64,000 nt of DNA from Porphyromonas macacae DSM 20710 = JCM 13914 (lineage in GTDB: Bacteria > Bacteroidota > Bacteroidia > Bacteroidales > Porphyromonadaceae), in NCBI RefSeq assembly GCF_000379945.1, contig NZ_KB904136.1:1-64000 (forward strand), in the 5' to 3' direction. Below the pieces are notes generated by a model, which was not told the DNA's origin, did not search any database, and saw only the letters and a list, made by a program, of their open reading frames with translations. Position 1 is the stretch's first letter. Each line of letters begins with the position of its first letter. Positions 9,226-17,711 of the stretch are shown here, in pieces. Made by a program: the position numbers and the translations under genes.

Positions 9226-10890
9226 ATGTTAAAGTCTCTCTACATATCCAATTTTGTACTGATTGATGAACTGGTCTACGAGCCGACTTCGGGCTTTTCC
9301 GTGGTTACAGGAGAAACGGGTGCCGGTAAAAGTATCATACTCGGAGCTTTGGGATTGCTTACAGGTAAACGTGCGGATAGCACAATGCTCAGACCGGGTG
9401 CTAAGAAGTGCGTTATCGAGGCCGTCTTTTCCAATCCGGGTAAACCGGTGTGGGATTTGATTGCACAGGAAGACATTGAGCCGGATGATGATGCGTGTAT
9501 CGTTCGCCGGGAAATTTCTTCCAATGGCAAGAGCCGTGCTTTTGTCAATGATACGCCTGCTTCGCTATCTCTTTTGAAAAGTTTGGGCGAAGTGCTCATT
9601 GATATTCACTCTCAGCATAAAAACCTGTTGCTTTCCAACACCTCGTTCCAATTGGATGTGTTGGACACCATTGCTTCCGACCGGGAGGAGTTGAATCGCT
9701 ACCGGCAAACATTCACGGCTTACGAGGCATTGAAGAGAGAAGCTACGGAATTAAAAGCATTGCGGGAACAGGATATTCAGGAGCATGACTATCTGGCCTT
9801 TCAGTATAATCAACTGGTAGAGGCCGGCCTGCAGCCTGATGAATTGCCCGGATTGGAGGAAGAAGCCCGAGAATTGGCGCATGCTCAGGAAATCAAACAG
9901 GAACTGACCCGTTTTTATCAGGCTTTTACGGATGATGAGCGAGGTGCATCTGCCGCTTTGCATGTTGCTTCGGAGGCTTTGAAGCAGGCTTCCAAATACA
10001 TGACGGCAGTGAAAGAGTTGCAGGAGAGGTTGCATGTCTGTTCGGTCGAATTGGACGATATCGTTTCGGAAACGGATGCTTTGAATGAGAAGATCAATTA
10101 TGATCCTGAGCGACTCGCTTTGGTTTCCGATCGCATTGATCTGATCAACTCGCTGTTAATGAAACACAAGAAACAGACGACAGACGAATTACTGATACTT
10201 CAGGATGAATTGTCCCGTCGGTTGGGAGTTATCGAGCATTACGACGAACGGATAGAAGAGATAGAGCGCCGGATAGAAGACTGTCGTGCACAACTCGTAT
10301 TACAGGGAGAGCAACTGCACCGTATGAGGAGCGAAGCTGCCCGCACAGTCTCTTCCCATGTTGTAAAAGAGTTAAGCAAGCTGGGTATTCCTCACATTCG
10401 TTTCGAGGTGGATATGGAACGGAGCGAACAGCCCGGAAAGGATGGATTCGATTCGGCTACATTCCTTTTTTCTGCCAACCCCGATATCCGGCCCGAGCCG
10501 GTGGCCGGGATTGCCTCGGGCGGAGAAGTGGCGCGCCTGATGCTTACTCTCAAAGCATTGATTGCCAAGCATAAGAGTCTTCCCACGATTATATTCGACG
10601 AAATAGATACCGGTGTTTCGGGCGATATTGCCGAACGCATCGGGGTTATTATGCGCGAAATGGGGGCAGTGATGCAGGTTGTGGCCGTTACTCATCTGCC
10701 CCAGATTGCAGCAGCCGGCAAGGAACATTTCTTTGTTTATAAGGACGTTGCTGAAGGTCAGACGCGTACACGGATAAAAAAACTGGAAGACGAAGAGAGA
10801 ATACAAGAGGTGGCACGTATGCAAAGCGGTGGCAACCTCAGTCCTGTTGCACTGGCGGCAGCCGGTGAACTAATTAAAAAATCACGATAG
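9226..10890 (+). CDS. recN: DNA repair protein RecN
   Basis: A 554-residue SMC-like ATPase of double-strand-break repair. Walker A is GETGAGKS (29-36). A long central coiled coil (about 150-380, rich in Glu, Leu, Arg and Gln) separates it from the ABC signature region (ASGGEVARLML) and Walker B (IIFDEIDTGVSG). The final ATP-binding segment includes the VTHLPQIAA switch. Length is typical. It lies 10 bases after the DUF4835 gene and 6 bases before rlmB, in an operon. Confidence 0.96.
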   Translation: MLKSLYISNFVLIDELVYEPTSGFSVVTGETGAGKSIILGALGLLTGKRADSTMLRPGAKKCVIEAVFSNPGKPVWDLIAQEDIEPDDDACIVRREISSNGKSRAFVNDTPASLSLLKSLGEVLIDIHSQHKNLLLSNTSFQLDVLDTIASDREELNRYRQTFTAYEALKREATELKALREQDIQEHDYLAFQYNQLVEAGLQPDELPGLEEEARELAHAQEIKQELTRFYQAFTDDERGASAALHVASEALKQASKYMTAVKELQERLHVCSVELDDIVSETDALNEKINYDPERLALVSDRIDLINSLLMKHKKQTTDELLILQDELSRRLGVIEHYDERIEEIERRIEDCRAQLVLQGEQLHRMRSEAARTVSSHVVKELSKLGIPHIRFEVDMERSEQPGKDGFDSATFLFSANPDIRPEPVAGIASGGEVARLMLTLKALIAKHKSLPTIIFDEIDTGVSGDIAERIGVIMREMGAVMQVVAVTHLPQIAAAGKEHFFVYKDVAEGQTRTRIKKLEDEERIQEVARMQSGGNLSPVALAAAGELIKKSR

Positions 10891-10896
10891 AAAAGA

Positions 10897-11637
10897 ATGA
10901 AAAAGAACCTGATATACGGCATTCATCCTATTCTGGAAGCATTAGACGCCGGAAAGGAGTTCGATAAGATCTTTATGAGACGGGGCTTGCGCACCGAAGA
11001 GGCTCTGCAAATCATATCGATTACCAAGAAGAGGCTTATCCCTGTGATGTTTGTTCCCGAAGAGAAACTGAACCGGATTACGATGAAAAATCATCAGGGA
11101 GTGGTAGCCTTCTTGTCGGATATCGAGTATGCTAATCTGGAGATGCTCATTCCTGCTCTTTTTGAAGAGGGTAAGATGCCGTTCATAATCCTTTTGGACG
11201 GAATTACCGATGTGCGCAATTTCGGAGCCATTGCCCGCTCTGCAGAGTGTGCGGGAGCCGATGCCATCGTCATACCCGAGCGCGGGAGTGTATCGGTAAC
11301 GGCTGATGCCATTAAAACGTCGGCCGGTGCTCTTAGCCGTATTTCGGTATGCCGGGTAAGCACGATTCCTGCTGCTATTTCATTGCTCCGCAACAGCGGC
11401 ATCAAGGTTATTGCCGCTTCGGAAAAATCTTCCACGATGTACACGGACGAGTGTCTCCTGCCTCCTGTGGGTATTGTTATGGGAGCGGAAGACGTAGGCC
11501 CCTCTGAGCAAACTTTGCGTATGGCAGACAGCATCGTAGCCATTCCGCAAAAGGGTTCTATCGGTTCGCTCAATGTTTCCGTGGCAGCCGGTATCATGCT
11601 TTACGAAGTACTCAGACAAGAAACTTTAGATAATTGA
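10897..11637 (+). CDS. rlmB: 23S rRNA 2'-O-methyltransferase RlmB-like (SpoU/TrmH)
   Basis: A 246-residue SPOUT methyltransferase. An N-terminal substrate-binding domain (about 1-75, starting IYGIHPILEALDAG) precedes the knotted SAM-binding domain. The three diagnostic motifs are present: DVRNFGAIARSAE, VMGAEDVGPS and IPQKGSIGSLNVSVAAGI. The expected activity is 2'-O-methylation of a guanosine in 23S rRNA. Paralogues of the family modify tRNA, so the exact target is inferred. Confidence 0.9.
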   Translation: MKKNLIYGIHPILEALDAGKEFDKIFMRRGLRTEEALQIISITKKRLIPVMFVPEEKLNRITMKNHQGVVAFLSDIEYANLEMLIPALFEEGKMPFIILLDGITDVRNFGAIARSAECAGADAIVIPERGSVSVTADAIKTSAGALSRISVCRVSTIPAAISLLRNSGIKVIAASEKSSTMYTDECLLPPVGIVMGAEDVGPSEQTLRMADSIVAIPQKGSIGSLNVSVAAGIMLYEVLRQETLDN

Positions 11638-11659
11638 TAATTCCATAAAATTTACTGCA

Positions 11660-12043
11660 ATGAAAAAAGTAATCAAAACAACCAATGCTCCCGCAGCCAT
11701 CGGCCCTTACAGTCAGGCTGTTTTAGTAAATAACAATATGCTTTATGCCAGCGGTCAGCTGGGTATCGACCCGGCTACCGGCGATTTTGTGTCGGCAGAC
11801 GTGAGCGAGCAAACCGCTCAGGTTTTCCGTAATATCCGTGCTATCTTGTCCGAGGCCGGCTTAGAAATGAAACACATTGTCAAGACGACCTGCTTTCTGG
11901 CGGATATGGGTGACTTTGCAGCCATGAACAGGGTATACGAAAGTCAATTTGAAGGAGACTTCCCCGCACGCTCGGCGGTTGCAGTCAAAACTCTTCCCAA
12001 AAACGGTTTGGTGGAGATAGAAATTATAGCAATTAAAGATTAA
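11660..12043 (+). CDS. ridA: RidA family enamine/imine deaminase
   Basis: A 127-residue member of the YjgF/YER057c/UK114 family, which hydrolyses reactive 2-aminoacrylate and related enamines made by PLP enzymes. Typical features are TTNAPAAIGPYSQAV at the start, ASGQLGIDP, and the C-terminal FPARSAVAVKTLPKNGLVEIE holding the conserved arginine that binds the substrate carboxylate. It follows rlmB by 22 bases. A B12 riboswitch unit begins just after its stop. Confidence 0.94.
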   Translation: MKKVIKTTNAPAAIGPYSQAVLVNNNMLYASGQLGIDPATGDFVSADVSEQTAQVFRNIRAILSEAGLEMKHIVKTTCFLADMGDFAAMNRVYESQFEGDFPARSAVAVKTLPKNGLVEIEIIAIKD

Positions 12044-12047
12044 AAGC

Positions 12048-12055
12048 TATATTTG
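12048..12055 (+). promoter_or_regulatory. -7 box for the first riboswitch transcript
   Basis: TATATTTG fits TAnnTTTG and begins 5 bases after the ridA stop. A clear -33 box is not seen. It would start a transcript about 10-30 bases upstream of the cobalamin aptamer. Confidence 0.45.
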
Positions 12056-12084
12056 TGATAAGTTTTGTGCGCATACGTGAAGAC

Positions 12085-12243
12085 GTGAGTTTGTGTCGTA
12101 TGGGCTTAAAAGGGAATCGGGTGTAAATCCCGAGCAGTCCCGCTGCTGTGAATGACCGCCAACAGGGTGTTGGAATCCACTCCCGGTTCTGTGCCGGGGG
12201 GAAGGCCAAAGACCCGAGGTCATGAGCCAGAAGACCTGCAAAA
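12085..12243 (+). ncRNA. Cobalamin (B12) riboswitch 1
   Basis: The aptamer contains the expected conserved blocks: the aagggaa..gtgtaaatcc segment, gcagtcccgctgctgtgaa, and the B12 box gagccagaagacctgc at 12224-12239. Downstream there is no TonB receptor or cobalamin gene. Instead a structured region follows, ending in a terminator at 12391-12458. The radical-SAM gene at 12705 lies beyond that terminator. Confidence 0.92.
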
Positions 12244-12390
12244 CTTTTCTGCGGCTTCGAGGAAAGCTATGGATCAGGACTCTTGTTTATTGTATTACTC
12301 TTGATCCTAAAATGTTCCCCCAAAAGGAAAGGTGCCGGGCAGGGGCACCGTGCAGACTATGCCATAATATAGTTTGTGTGATTAGAATGA

Positions 12391-12458
12391 CCTCCGGAAT
12401 AGTAATGCTGAGGTGTGGGATGAGCTCCAGACCGATATTACTTGGCCGGAGGTTTTTT
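12391..12458 (+). terminator. Terminator ending the riboswitch 1 transcript
   Basis: cctccgg (12391-12397) pairs with ccggagg (12446-12452), followed by six T. Inside, gtaat/attac gives a second stem around a loop of about 30 bases. It could be the riboswitch expression platform or the end of a non-coding transcript. The 247 bases from 12458 to 12705 show no further feature. Confidence 0.75.
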
Positions 12459-12704
12459 CATGATTTTTCTTAAGTCGTTTTTTCGTTTCTATTTTTTGTC
12501 TCAGCGAAAAAGGATTCATTCGGGAGAATAATGTGAATGCTGCAAGTGTGATTTGAAGGCCACAGGAAAAATTCGGTGTTTGTAAATATCGTACTCTTTT
12601 ATTCCGATCAAACAATGTGTTTTATAATTTTACAGATAATTTTATAATCCGTATATTCTGTTCAAAGAAATGTTTCGAACTTGGAGGTAAAGGCATAATC
12701 TACA

Positions 12705-13967
12705 ATGAAAGAGAGCACGATACAAAAGTTGAAAATACTTGCAGAGGCAGCAAAATACGACGTCTCCTGTGCATCCAGCGGGTCTTCCCGCCGGAATACC
12801 GAAGGAGGTATCGGCAATGCTTCCGGTTGGGGTATCTGTCACAGTTTTACTCCGGATGGTCGATGTGTGTCGCTGTTTAAGATTCTGCTGACCAATCATT
12901 GTATTTATGATTGTGCCTATTGCTCCAATCGAAGGAGTAACGATGTAAGGAGAACGGCCTTTACTCCCGAAGAATTAGCCGAGCTTACCATCGAGTTTTA
13001 TCGCCGGAATTATATCGAAGGTTTATTTCTCAGCTCCGGTGTCGTACGGAACCCCGATTACACCATGGAGCAGATGTTGCATACGATAAAACTTCTGCGG
13101 GAAGTGTATCGTTTTAACGGTTATATACACATGAAAAGCATTCCCGGCTGCAGTCAGGAACTGGTGGCGAAAGCCGGAACCTATGCAGATCGGATGAGTG
13201 TCAACCTCGAAATACCGTCGGAAGAAAATCTGAAGTTGCTTGCTCCCGAAAAAGACTATGCCAGCGTCTTTGCTCCGATGCGTTTTATTCAGCAGGGGAT
13301 GCTGGAGAGCATGGAAGATCGCCGGAAATTCAGGGCTGCTCCCAGATTTGTTCCCGCAGGCCAAAGCACACAGGTCATTATCGGTGCCACACCGGATAGC
13401 GATAAACAAATCCTGTCTCTTGCCTCTGCCCTGTACAAGCGGCCTTCGTTCAAGAGGGTATACTATTCAGGCTATATTCCGGTCAATACCGACAGCCGTT
13501 TGCCTGTCGTTGTCAAGCCCCCTCTGGTTCGGGAAAACCGTCTCTATCAGGCAGACTGGCTGATGCGTTTTTATCAATTCCATCTCGATGAGATCGTCGA
13601 TGACGTTCATCCGGATTTGGAGCTTGACGTAGACCCTAAGATGAGTTGGGCACTTAGGCATCCGGAGTTCTTTCCGGTCGATTTGAATACGGCGCCTTAT
13701 GAATCGATTCTTCGCGTGCCCGGTGTCGGGGTGAAATCGGCAAAACTGATCCTTTCCTCACGGCGATTTGGCCGGCTGGATTTTTTTCAGCTCAAGAAAA
13801 TAGGGGTAGTCATGAAAAGAGCCCAATACTTTATCGTTTGCCGGGATCTGCCCATGCGAACGATTCATGAAGTAACCCCGGAATATATTCGCAGGCAGGT
13901 GGCTCAAAGCCCGGAGAAGAAACCTGCAGAAAAATGGGTTAAGATGCCGATAATCTGGGGCGATTGA
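12705..13967 (+). CDS. Putative DNA modification/repair radical SAM protein (TIGR03916-like)
   Basis: A 420-residue radical SAM enzyme. The [4Fe-4S] motif CxxxCxxC is C66, C70 and C73 in CIYDCAYC. A C-terminal helix-hairpin-helix (PYESILRVPGVGVKSAKLIL, about 328-347) suggests nucleic-acid binding. Radical SAM proteins of this build are widely paired with a TIGR03915 protein, exactly as here, and the pair is presumed to act in DNA repair or modification; the reaction is unknown. Purine-rich GGAGG lies upstream of the start. The gene lies beyond the B12 riboswitch terminator, so B12 control is doubtful. Confidence 0.88.
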   Translation: MKESTIQKLKILAEAAKYDVSCASSGSSRRNTEGGIGNASGWGICHSFTPDGRCVSLFKILLTNHCIYDCAYCSNRRSNDVRRTAFTPEELAELTIEFYRRNYIEGLFLSSGVVRNPDYTMEQMLHTIKLLREVYRFNGYIHMKSIPGCSQELVAKAGTYADRMSVNLEIPSEENLKLLAPEKDYASVFAPMRFIQQGMLESMEDRRKFRAAPRFVPAGQSTQVIIGATPDSDKQILSLASALYKRPSFKRVYYSGYIPVNTDSRLPVVVKPPLVRENRLYQADWLMRFYQFHLDEIVDDVHPDLELDVDPKMSWALRHPEFFPVDLNTAPYESILRVPGVGVKSAKLILSSRRFGRLDFFQLKKIGVVMKRAQYFIVCRDLPMRTIHEVTPEYIRRQVAQSPEKKPAEKWVKMPIIWGD

Positions 13968-14018
13968 CCAATGAAATTTTAGGGTTAATACTTTTAGACA
14001 GCATCGAACGATACAGAC

Positions 14019-14786
14019 ATGACGCTATTCGTTTATGATAAGACCTTTGATGGCATTCTTTCCTGTGTTTTCTTTGCCTATGAGCACAGGATAACCCCGG
14101 ATGATATCCTTTCGGAGCAGTCCCAAATACCTCTTTTTATCAACAACCTGTATCATGTGAAAACGGAAAAAGAGAAAGCGTGGCGAGTATGGTCGGTTTT
14201 GGAAAAAAAATTATCGCGCATTGCTCAAAACATGGTGCTTATGACTTGGCTGTCCGAACTTCCCGAAATCGAAATGTTGCTTTTCCGCTACATTTGTAAG
14301 ATTATCGACCATCCCAAAGGGTATGAGATGAACTTCGGAGATGCCGGAGTCATCAGGATTAGAGAAATCACCCAAAAAGTACATGCCGAATCGGAGAGGC
14401 TCATTCAGTTCATTCGCTTCCAGAAAACGGCCGATGATATTTATTTTTCTCCCGTCTCTCCCCGCTTCAATCTTTTGTCTCTGATCGTTCCCCATTTCAA
14501 ATCCAGATATGCAGATCAGCAATGGATTATTTACGATGTCGGTCGGAATACCGGTGTATATTATGACAGGCAGGCGGTTTGTCAAATTTCTTTTTCTCCG
14601 GAAGATTTGCGCGCATTGAAACAACCGAAACTGGATGATGAAAAGTTGTCGGAGGAAGAGCTGTTTTTTCAAAAAATGTGGAAGCAATATTTTCGGAGTA
14701 CAACCATCCGGGAGCGTATAAACCTTAAGCTCCAACGCCAACACATGCCCAAGAGGTATTGGAAGTTCATGACAGAGATGCAATAA
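14019..14786 (+). CDS. TIGR03915 / DUF4130 family putative DNA repair protein
   Basis: A 255-residue protein that starts with the characteristic FVYDKTFDGILSCVF and has the mid-region FGDAGVIRIREITQKVHAE and the GVYYDRQ segment of this family. It is encoded 51 bases after the radical-SAM partner and is probably co-expressed. The C-terminal part of the family is considered uracil-DNA-glycosylase-like. That is family knowledge, not visible here. Function is unproven. Confidence 0.87.
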   Translation: MTLFVYDKTFDGILSCVFFAYEHRITPDDILSEQSQIPLFINNLYHVKTEKEKAWRVWSVLEKKLSRIAQNMVLMTWLSELPEIEMLLFRYICKIIDHPKGYEMNFGDAGVIRIREITQKVHAESERLIQFIRFQKTADDIYFSPVSPRFNLLSLIVPHFKSRYADQQWIIYDVGRNTGVYYDRQAVCQISFSPEDLRALKQPKLDDEKLSEEELFFQKMWKQYFRSTTIRERINLKLQRQHMPKRYWKFMTEMQ

Positions 14787-14963
14787 CCTTTATTTAAGGA
14801 ACTTGTAAGTAAAGATGGAACCAAATCTTTTGTACCCGGAGTACTATTAGATACTTATAGGGGAATTGGCTGCAAGTTGTTAGAGAGTTGGCTTGATAAT
14901 TATAAAGAAGCCATAATCTTCGAAATACGAGCAAGAACAAAAATGAAAGTGAAAGCCGAATAA
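14787..14963 (+). other. Open 58-codon stretch in frame after the DUF4130 stop
   Basis: The same reading frame continues for 58 sense codons after the TAA at 14784-14786 and then ends at TAA. The peptide (for example GVLLDTYRGIG, LLESWLDNYKEA) is not a recognised C-terminal extension and has no ATG until near its end. It may be a remnant of another gene fused by rearrangement. Nothing else is seen up to 15027. Confidence 0.3.
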
Positions 14964-15027
14964 AATGAGAACAAAGAATAATAAAGTAAAATGCTATCTC
15001 TATACTCACCCTTTAATAGTGAATATT

Positions 15028-15179
15028 TTAGCAACTTCCTTTCATCGTAGTCCAAGTAAATTTCCCATAACCGCAATACTCACATCTCGGATTACAAGCA
15101 TCCGTTACTTCAAATGTCACCTGAGGAGTGTTGGATAAACACCTTTTTATATCGCCGGATTTTAAATATCTTTTCTAAC
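15028..15179 (-). pseudogene. Radical-SAM peptide-maturase N-terminal fragment, copy 1
   Basis: Reading the minus strand from the GLPGLI stop gives KRYLKSGDIKRCL, then TFEVTDACNPRCEYCGYGKF, which includes a CxxxCxxC radical-SAM cluster motif (CNPRCEYC). The frame ends at a stop 12 codons after the motif, far short of a full enzyme, and there is no ATG start. The same sequence recurs at 16383-16611 in the same position relative to another GLPGLI gene. It is a truncated, decayed gene. Confidence 0.7.
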
Positions 15180-16022
15180 TTACTCTAATTCAATGGGATT
15201 ATAAGGGTATGAAACAGATTTCTTGTTTTTATCATTACCGGAATTATCTCGAAATGATATTTTTATTCCTAAGCTTTCCGCAACACTTGCCGGCTGTTCA
15301 TGAAATCTTTTAATCAAACTGTTCAACTTTTCCCTTGAGGTTTCCTGTGTCATCCAATTCCAAAAAACAATTTTTTCTTCTCTTTTTACCTTTTCTATTC
15401 CTACACAATCAAAAATGTAGTGCTTTTGAGTGTCCATAATTTGCAAAATTAATCCGGGTAGTCCATCAAATTTGTACGGACCTTCTTTTAAAGGTATCTG
15501 AGGAGTAAACCAAGCTTCGTAGTTTCGTCCTCGAAAAAAAGCTGTAGCCTTTTGGCAAGTATACCCCAAAATCGTTTTTTTGTCAGGCAATAAATTCCAA
15601 TTTATTTTCGGAATAACTTCTTTATACTTGAATATGGGGCCACTTAGGAAAGTACGGTATACTACTGTGTTTACACCATTGGGATAATTTTTGTAAACGA
15701 TTACCGGAGGAACCACATCTTGGAATAATGGTATGCTTTTTGCTCCTTTTTTTAACAATGCTGCTGCGGTGGAATCTGCTTGATAAAGTAGATTACTGTA
15801 CGATTTAGAGCTATTATCCCCAATTTGCAATATGACTACATCTTTTACTTGTTTCTCTGGTTCTTCGGGATTGTTTACGATGCTAACGTTATAAGTTATC
15901 ACATATTTAGCGGTGTCGATAACTGTATATTTGCTTAATGCCTTAGGCATAACGGGAAGTTGAGATTTACATACAGGAAGAAAACCTAATGCTAAAACTA
16001 AAACCATTAAAAATCTTTTCAT
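15180..16022 (-). CDS. GLPGLI family protein 1
   Basis: A 280-residue exported protein. The start at 16022 (MKRFLMVLVLALGFLP) is preferred because it gives a clean signal peptide; the frame is open to 16064. The family hallmark is YKFDGLPGLIL, preceded by the conserved YTCQKATAFFRGR and YEAWFTPQIPLKEGP segments. GLPGLI proteins are restricted to Bacteroidetes and are typically encoded near large outer-membrane barrels, as here. Biochemical function is unknown. It is a diverged paralogue of the protein encoded at 16612-17472. Confidence 0.85.
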   Translation of the reverse strand: MKRFLMVLVLALGFLPVCKSQLPVMPKALSKYTVIDTAKYVITYNVSIVNNPEEPEKQVKDVVILQIGDNSSKSYSNLLYQADSTAAALLKKGAKSIPLFQDVVPPVIVYKNYPNGVNTVVYRTFLSGPIFKYKEVIPKINWNLLPDKKTILGYTCQKATAFFRGRNYEAWFTPQIPLKEGPYKFDGLPGLILQIMDTQKHYIFDCVGIEKVKREEKIVFWNWMTQETSREKLNSLIKRFHEQPASVAESLGIKISFRDNSGNDKNKKSVSYPYNPIELE

Positions 16023-16382
16023 GTTTATGCTTCTTTTTATTGTTAACTCAGTTTTCAAAGTCAATTATTATAAGGATTTTGTCACTACCGAGTGGATGAT
16101 GGCACAGGGGATAATGGGTTCCCTTCACGATTTCTTTCCCTGTATTCATAAGAATACGATTTTCGTACTTAGCAATGCTGCCGTGCATCTAAACTGACGG
16201 ATGAAGGATATTAGTCCGATATGGGAGAAGAAAGCATTCTTCCTTTTTTTCTTGCTGCCATATTCCCCACCTCCGAAGATTGCTAAGACATTTTGGAGAA
16301 TACTCAGATACATCCAAGACTATAAAAACCATTTTTTGCGTTGGCATTGCCGTTATCGGTGGTTGAAGAGCCTCGTTGACCA
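16023..16382. other. Scrambled spacer between GLPGLI 1 and the second radical-SAM fragment
   Basis: Several short minus-strand frames cover this stretch (for example 16189-16404) but none resembles a known protein or has a plausible start. It lies where the missing radical-SAM body would be expected. It reads as degraded coding DNA rather than as a promoter region alone. The promoter of GLPGLI 1 must lie here. Confidence 0.4.
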
Positions 16383-16611
16383 CTATGACAACAGCCGCAA
16401 CCACAAATCAATCAGAAAATCCAAAAACCTTGTTGCCTTTTCCATAGGTAGTATTTGATTTTTCCTCTCATCGTAATCGGAGTGAAATTTTCCATAACCG
16501 CAATACTCACATCTCAGATTGCAAGTATCCGTTACTTCAAATGTCACCTGAGGAGTGTTGGCTAAGCACCTCTTTACATCGCCGGATTTTAAATATCCCT
16601 TCCATACTAAG
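16383..16611 (-). pseudogene. Radical-SAM peptide-maturase N-terminal fragment, copy 2
   Basis: The minus strand encodes WKGYLKSGDVKRCL, then TFEVTDTCNLRCEYCGYGKF, SDYDERK and LDFLIDLW before a stop. CNLRCEYC is a radical-SAM CxxxCxxC motif. This copy is longer than the one at 15028-15179 and the shared part is highly similar. It directly follows GLPGLI 2 and has no start codon in frame after that gene's stop. It is the N-terminal 70-odd residues of a maturase-type enzyme, otherwise lost. Confidence 0.72.
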
Positions 16612-17472
16612 TTATTCTAATTCAATGGGATTATATGGGAAAGAAACACTTTTTGCTTTTCCTTTTTCAGACATGTGTAATTCTATTCCGTTTAATTTCA
16701 GATATTGAAACGGATTAGCGTACGCGCGTTTCAATATATTGAATAGTTTTTTTCGATCGATTTCCTGATACCTCCATTTCCAGAATTTAATGGGGACCAC
16801 TTCCTTGGGATGTGTGATGGAGATGCAGGTATAAACAAAGTGTTTTTCCGTGTCACTAATTTCTAAAATCAATCCCGGCAGTTTGCCAAATTTATATGGC
16901 CCTTCTTTAAACGGAATTTCAGGTGTAAACCAGGCTTCATATGTGCGCCCACGAAATGTGCCGATTGCTTTCTGACAAGTGTAGGAGTGTATTTTTTTCT
17001 TTTCTCCTGTCAAATCCCAGCTAATTTTTAGAGGGTAATCATCCCGGTATAAATAAACTGTTCTCACTCCAAAAAAACGATGGCTGACCGATGTTTTCTT
17101 TTCTGCATAATTTTTATAGACTTCAATAGGCGGGATGTTTTCTTGAAACCAAGGTGCGCTTCGTGCACCTTTTTTTAGGTATGAAAAATAAATAGAATCA
17201 CCATCGTATTGCAATTTACTAAATGCTTTGGAGTATTTATTTCCTATTTGTAACACTTGAATATCCCTTGTTTTTTTTTCTTTATTTTTCAAATCATTTA
17301 TAATCGAAACATCATATATCACGATGACTTTTGCTGTATCGAGCGTAATATAATTATCCACTTGTTGAGGTTCAACGGGGATATGCTGACTGTCATCGGT
17401 TATAAAAATAGCTTGGGCATTCAATAAAAATATATTGAATGAAAGAATAATTATTGCAAGAAATCTATTCAT
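16612..17472 (-). CDS. GLPGLI family protein 2
   Basis: A 286-residue exported protein with a signal peptide (MNRFLAIIILSFNIFLLNAQA). It has the family blocks YTCQKAIGTFRGR, YEAWFTPEIPFKEGPYKF and KLPGLILEISD, where the name-giving motif is KLPGLI rather than GLPGLI. It ends FPYNPIELE, the same C-terminus as GLPGLI 1, which marks the pair as a tandem duplication. It lies 239 bases after the barrel-protein gene at 17712-20399. Function is unknown. It may work with that barrel at the outer membrane. Confidence 0.85.
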   Translation of the reverse strand: MNRFLAIIILSFNIFLLNAQAIFITDDSQHIPVEPQQVDNYITLDTAKVIVIYDVSIINDLKNKEKKTRDIQVLQIGNKYSKAFSKLQYDGDSIYFSYLKKGARSAPWFQENIPPIEVYKNYAEKKTSVSHRFFGVRTVYLYRDDYPLKISWDLTGEKKKIHSYTCQKAIGTFRGRTYEAWFTPEIPFKEGPYKFGKLPGLILEISDTEKHFVYTCISITHPKEVVPIKFWKWRYQEIDRKKLFNILKRAYANPFQYLKLNGIELHMSEKGKAKSVSFPYNPIELE

Positions 17473-17711
17473 GGTTATATATCCTGTTAAAACCGTCTTA
17501 TATGATCTTAATGCAAGATTTTTTTTGCTTGAATATTTATTTTTCTCATCTGCGCTACTTTATAGTTCTTTACTAAACCTCAGCCCTTACCGACCAAACA
17601 TCGCAATTATTTTCCCGAATCGGTAAGGGCAAACAAGCCAAGTTTGTTTTGCATAAGAAGTGAATATCATTTTTTATTACTCTCATGATCTTAATATAAT
17701 TGAGTCTGTTT
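17473..17711. other. Spacer with an inverted repeat
   Basis: cccttaccga and tcggtaaggg, separated by about 30 bases near 17583-17628, can pair. No T-run follows on either strand, so it is not a clear terminator. Otherwise AT-rich with no supported gene. Confidence 0.4.

Noticed and set aside
12222-12473. 83-codon plus-strand frame after riboswitch 1
   Set aside because: It starts inside the B12 box and runs through the terminator stem. No protein-like composition or family resemblance.
16058-16178. Minus-strand peptide vaguely like a LytTR DNA-binding segment
   Set aside because: Too short and too weak a resemblance to support a feature.
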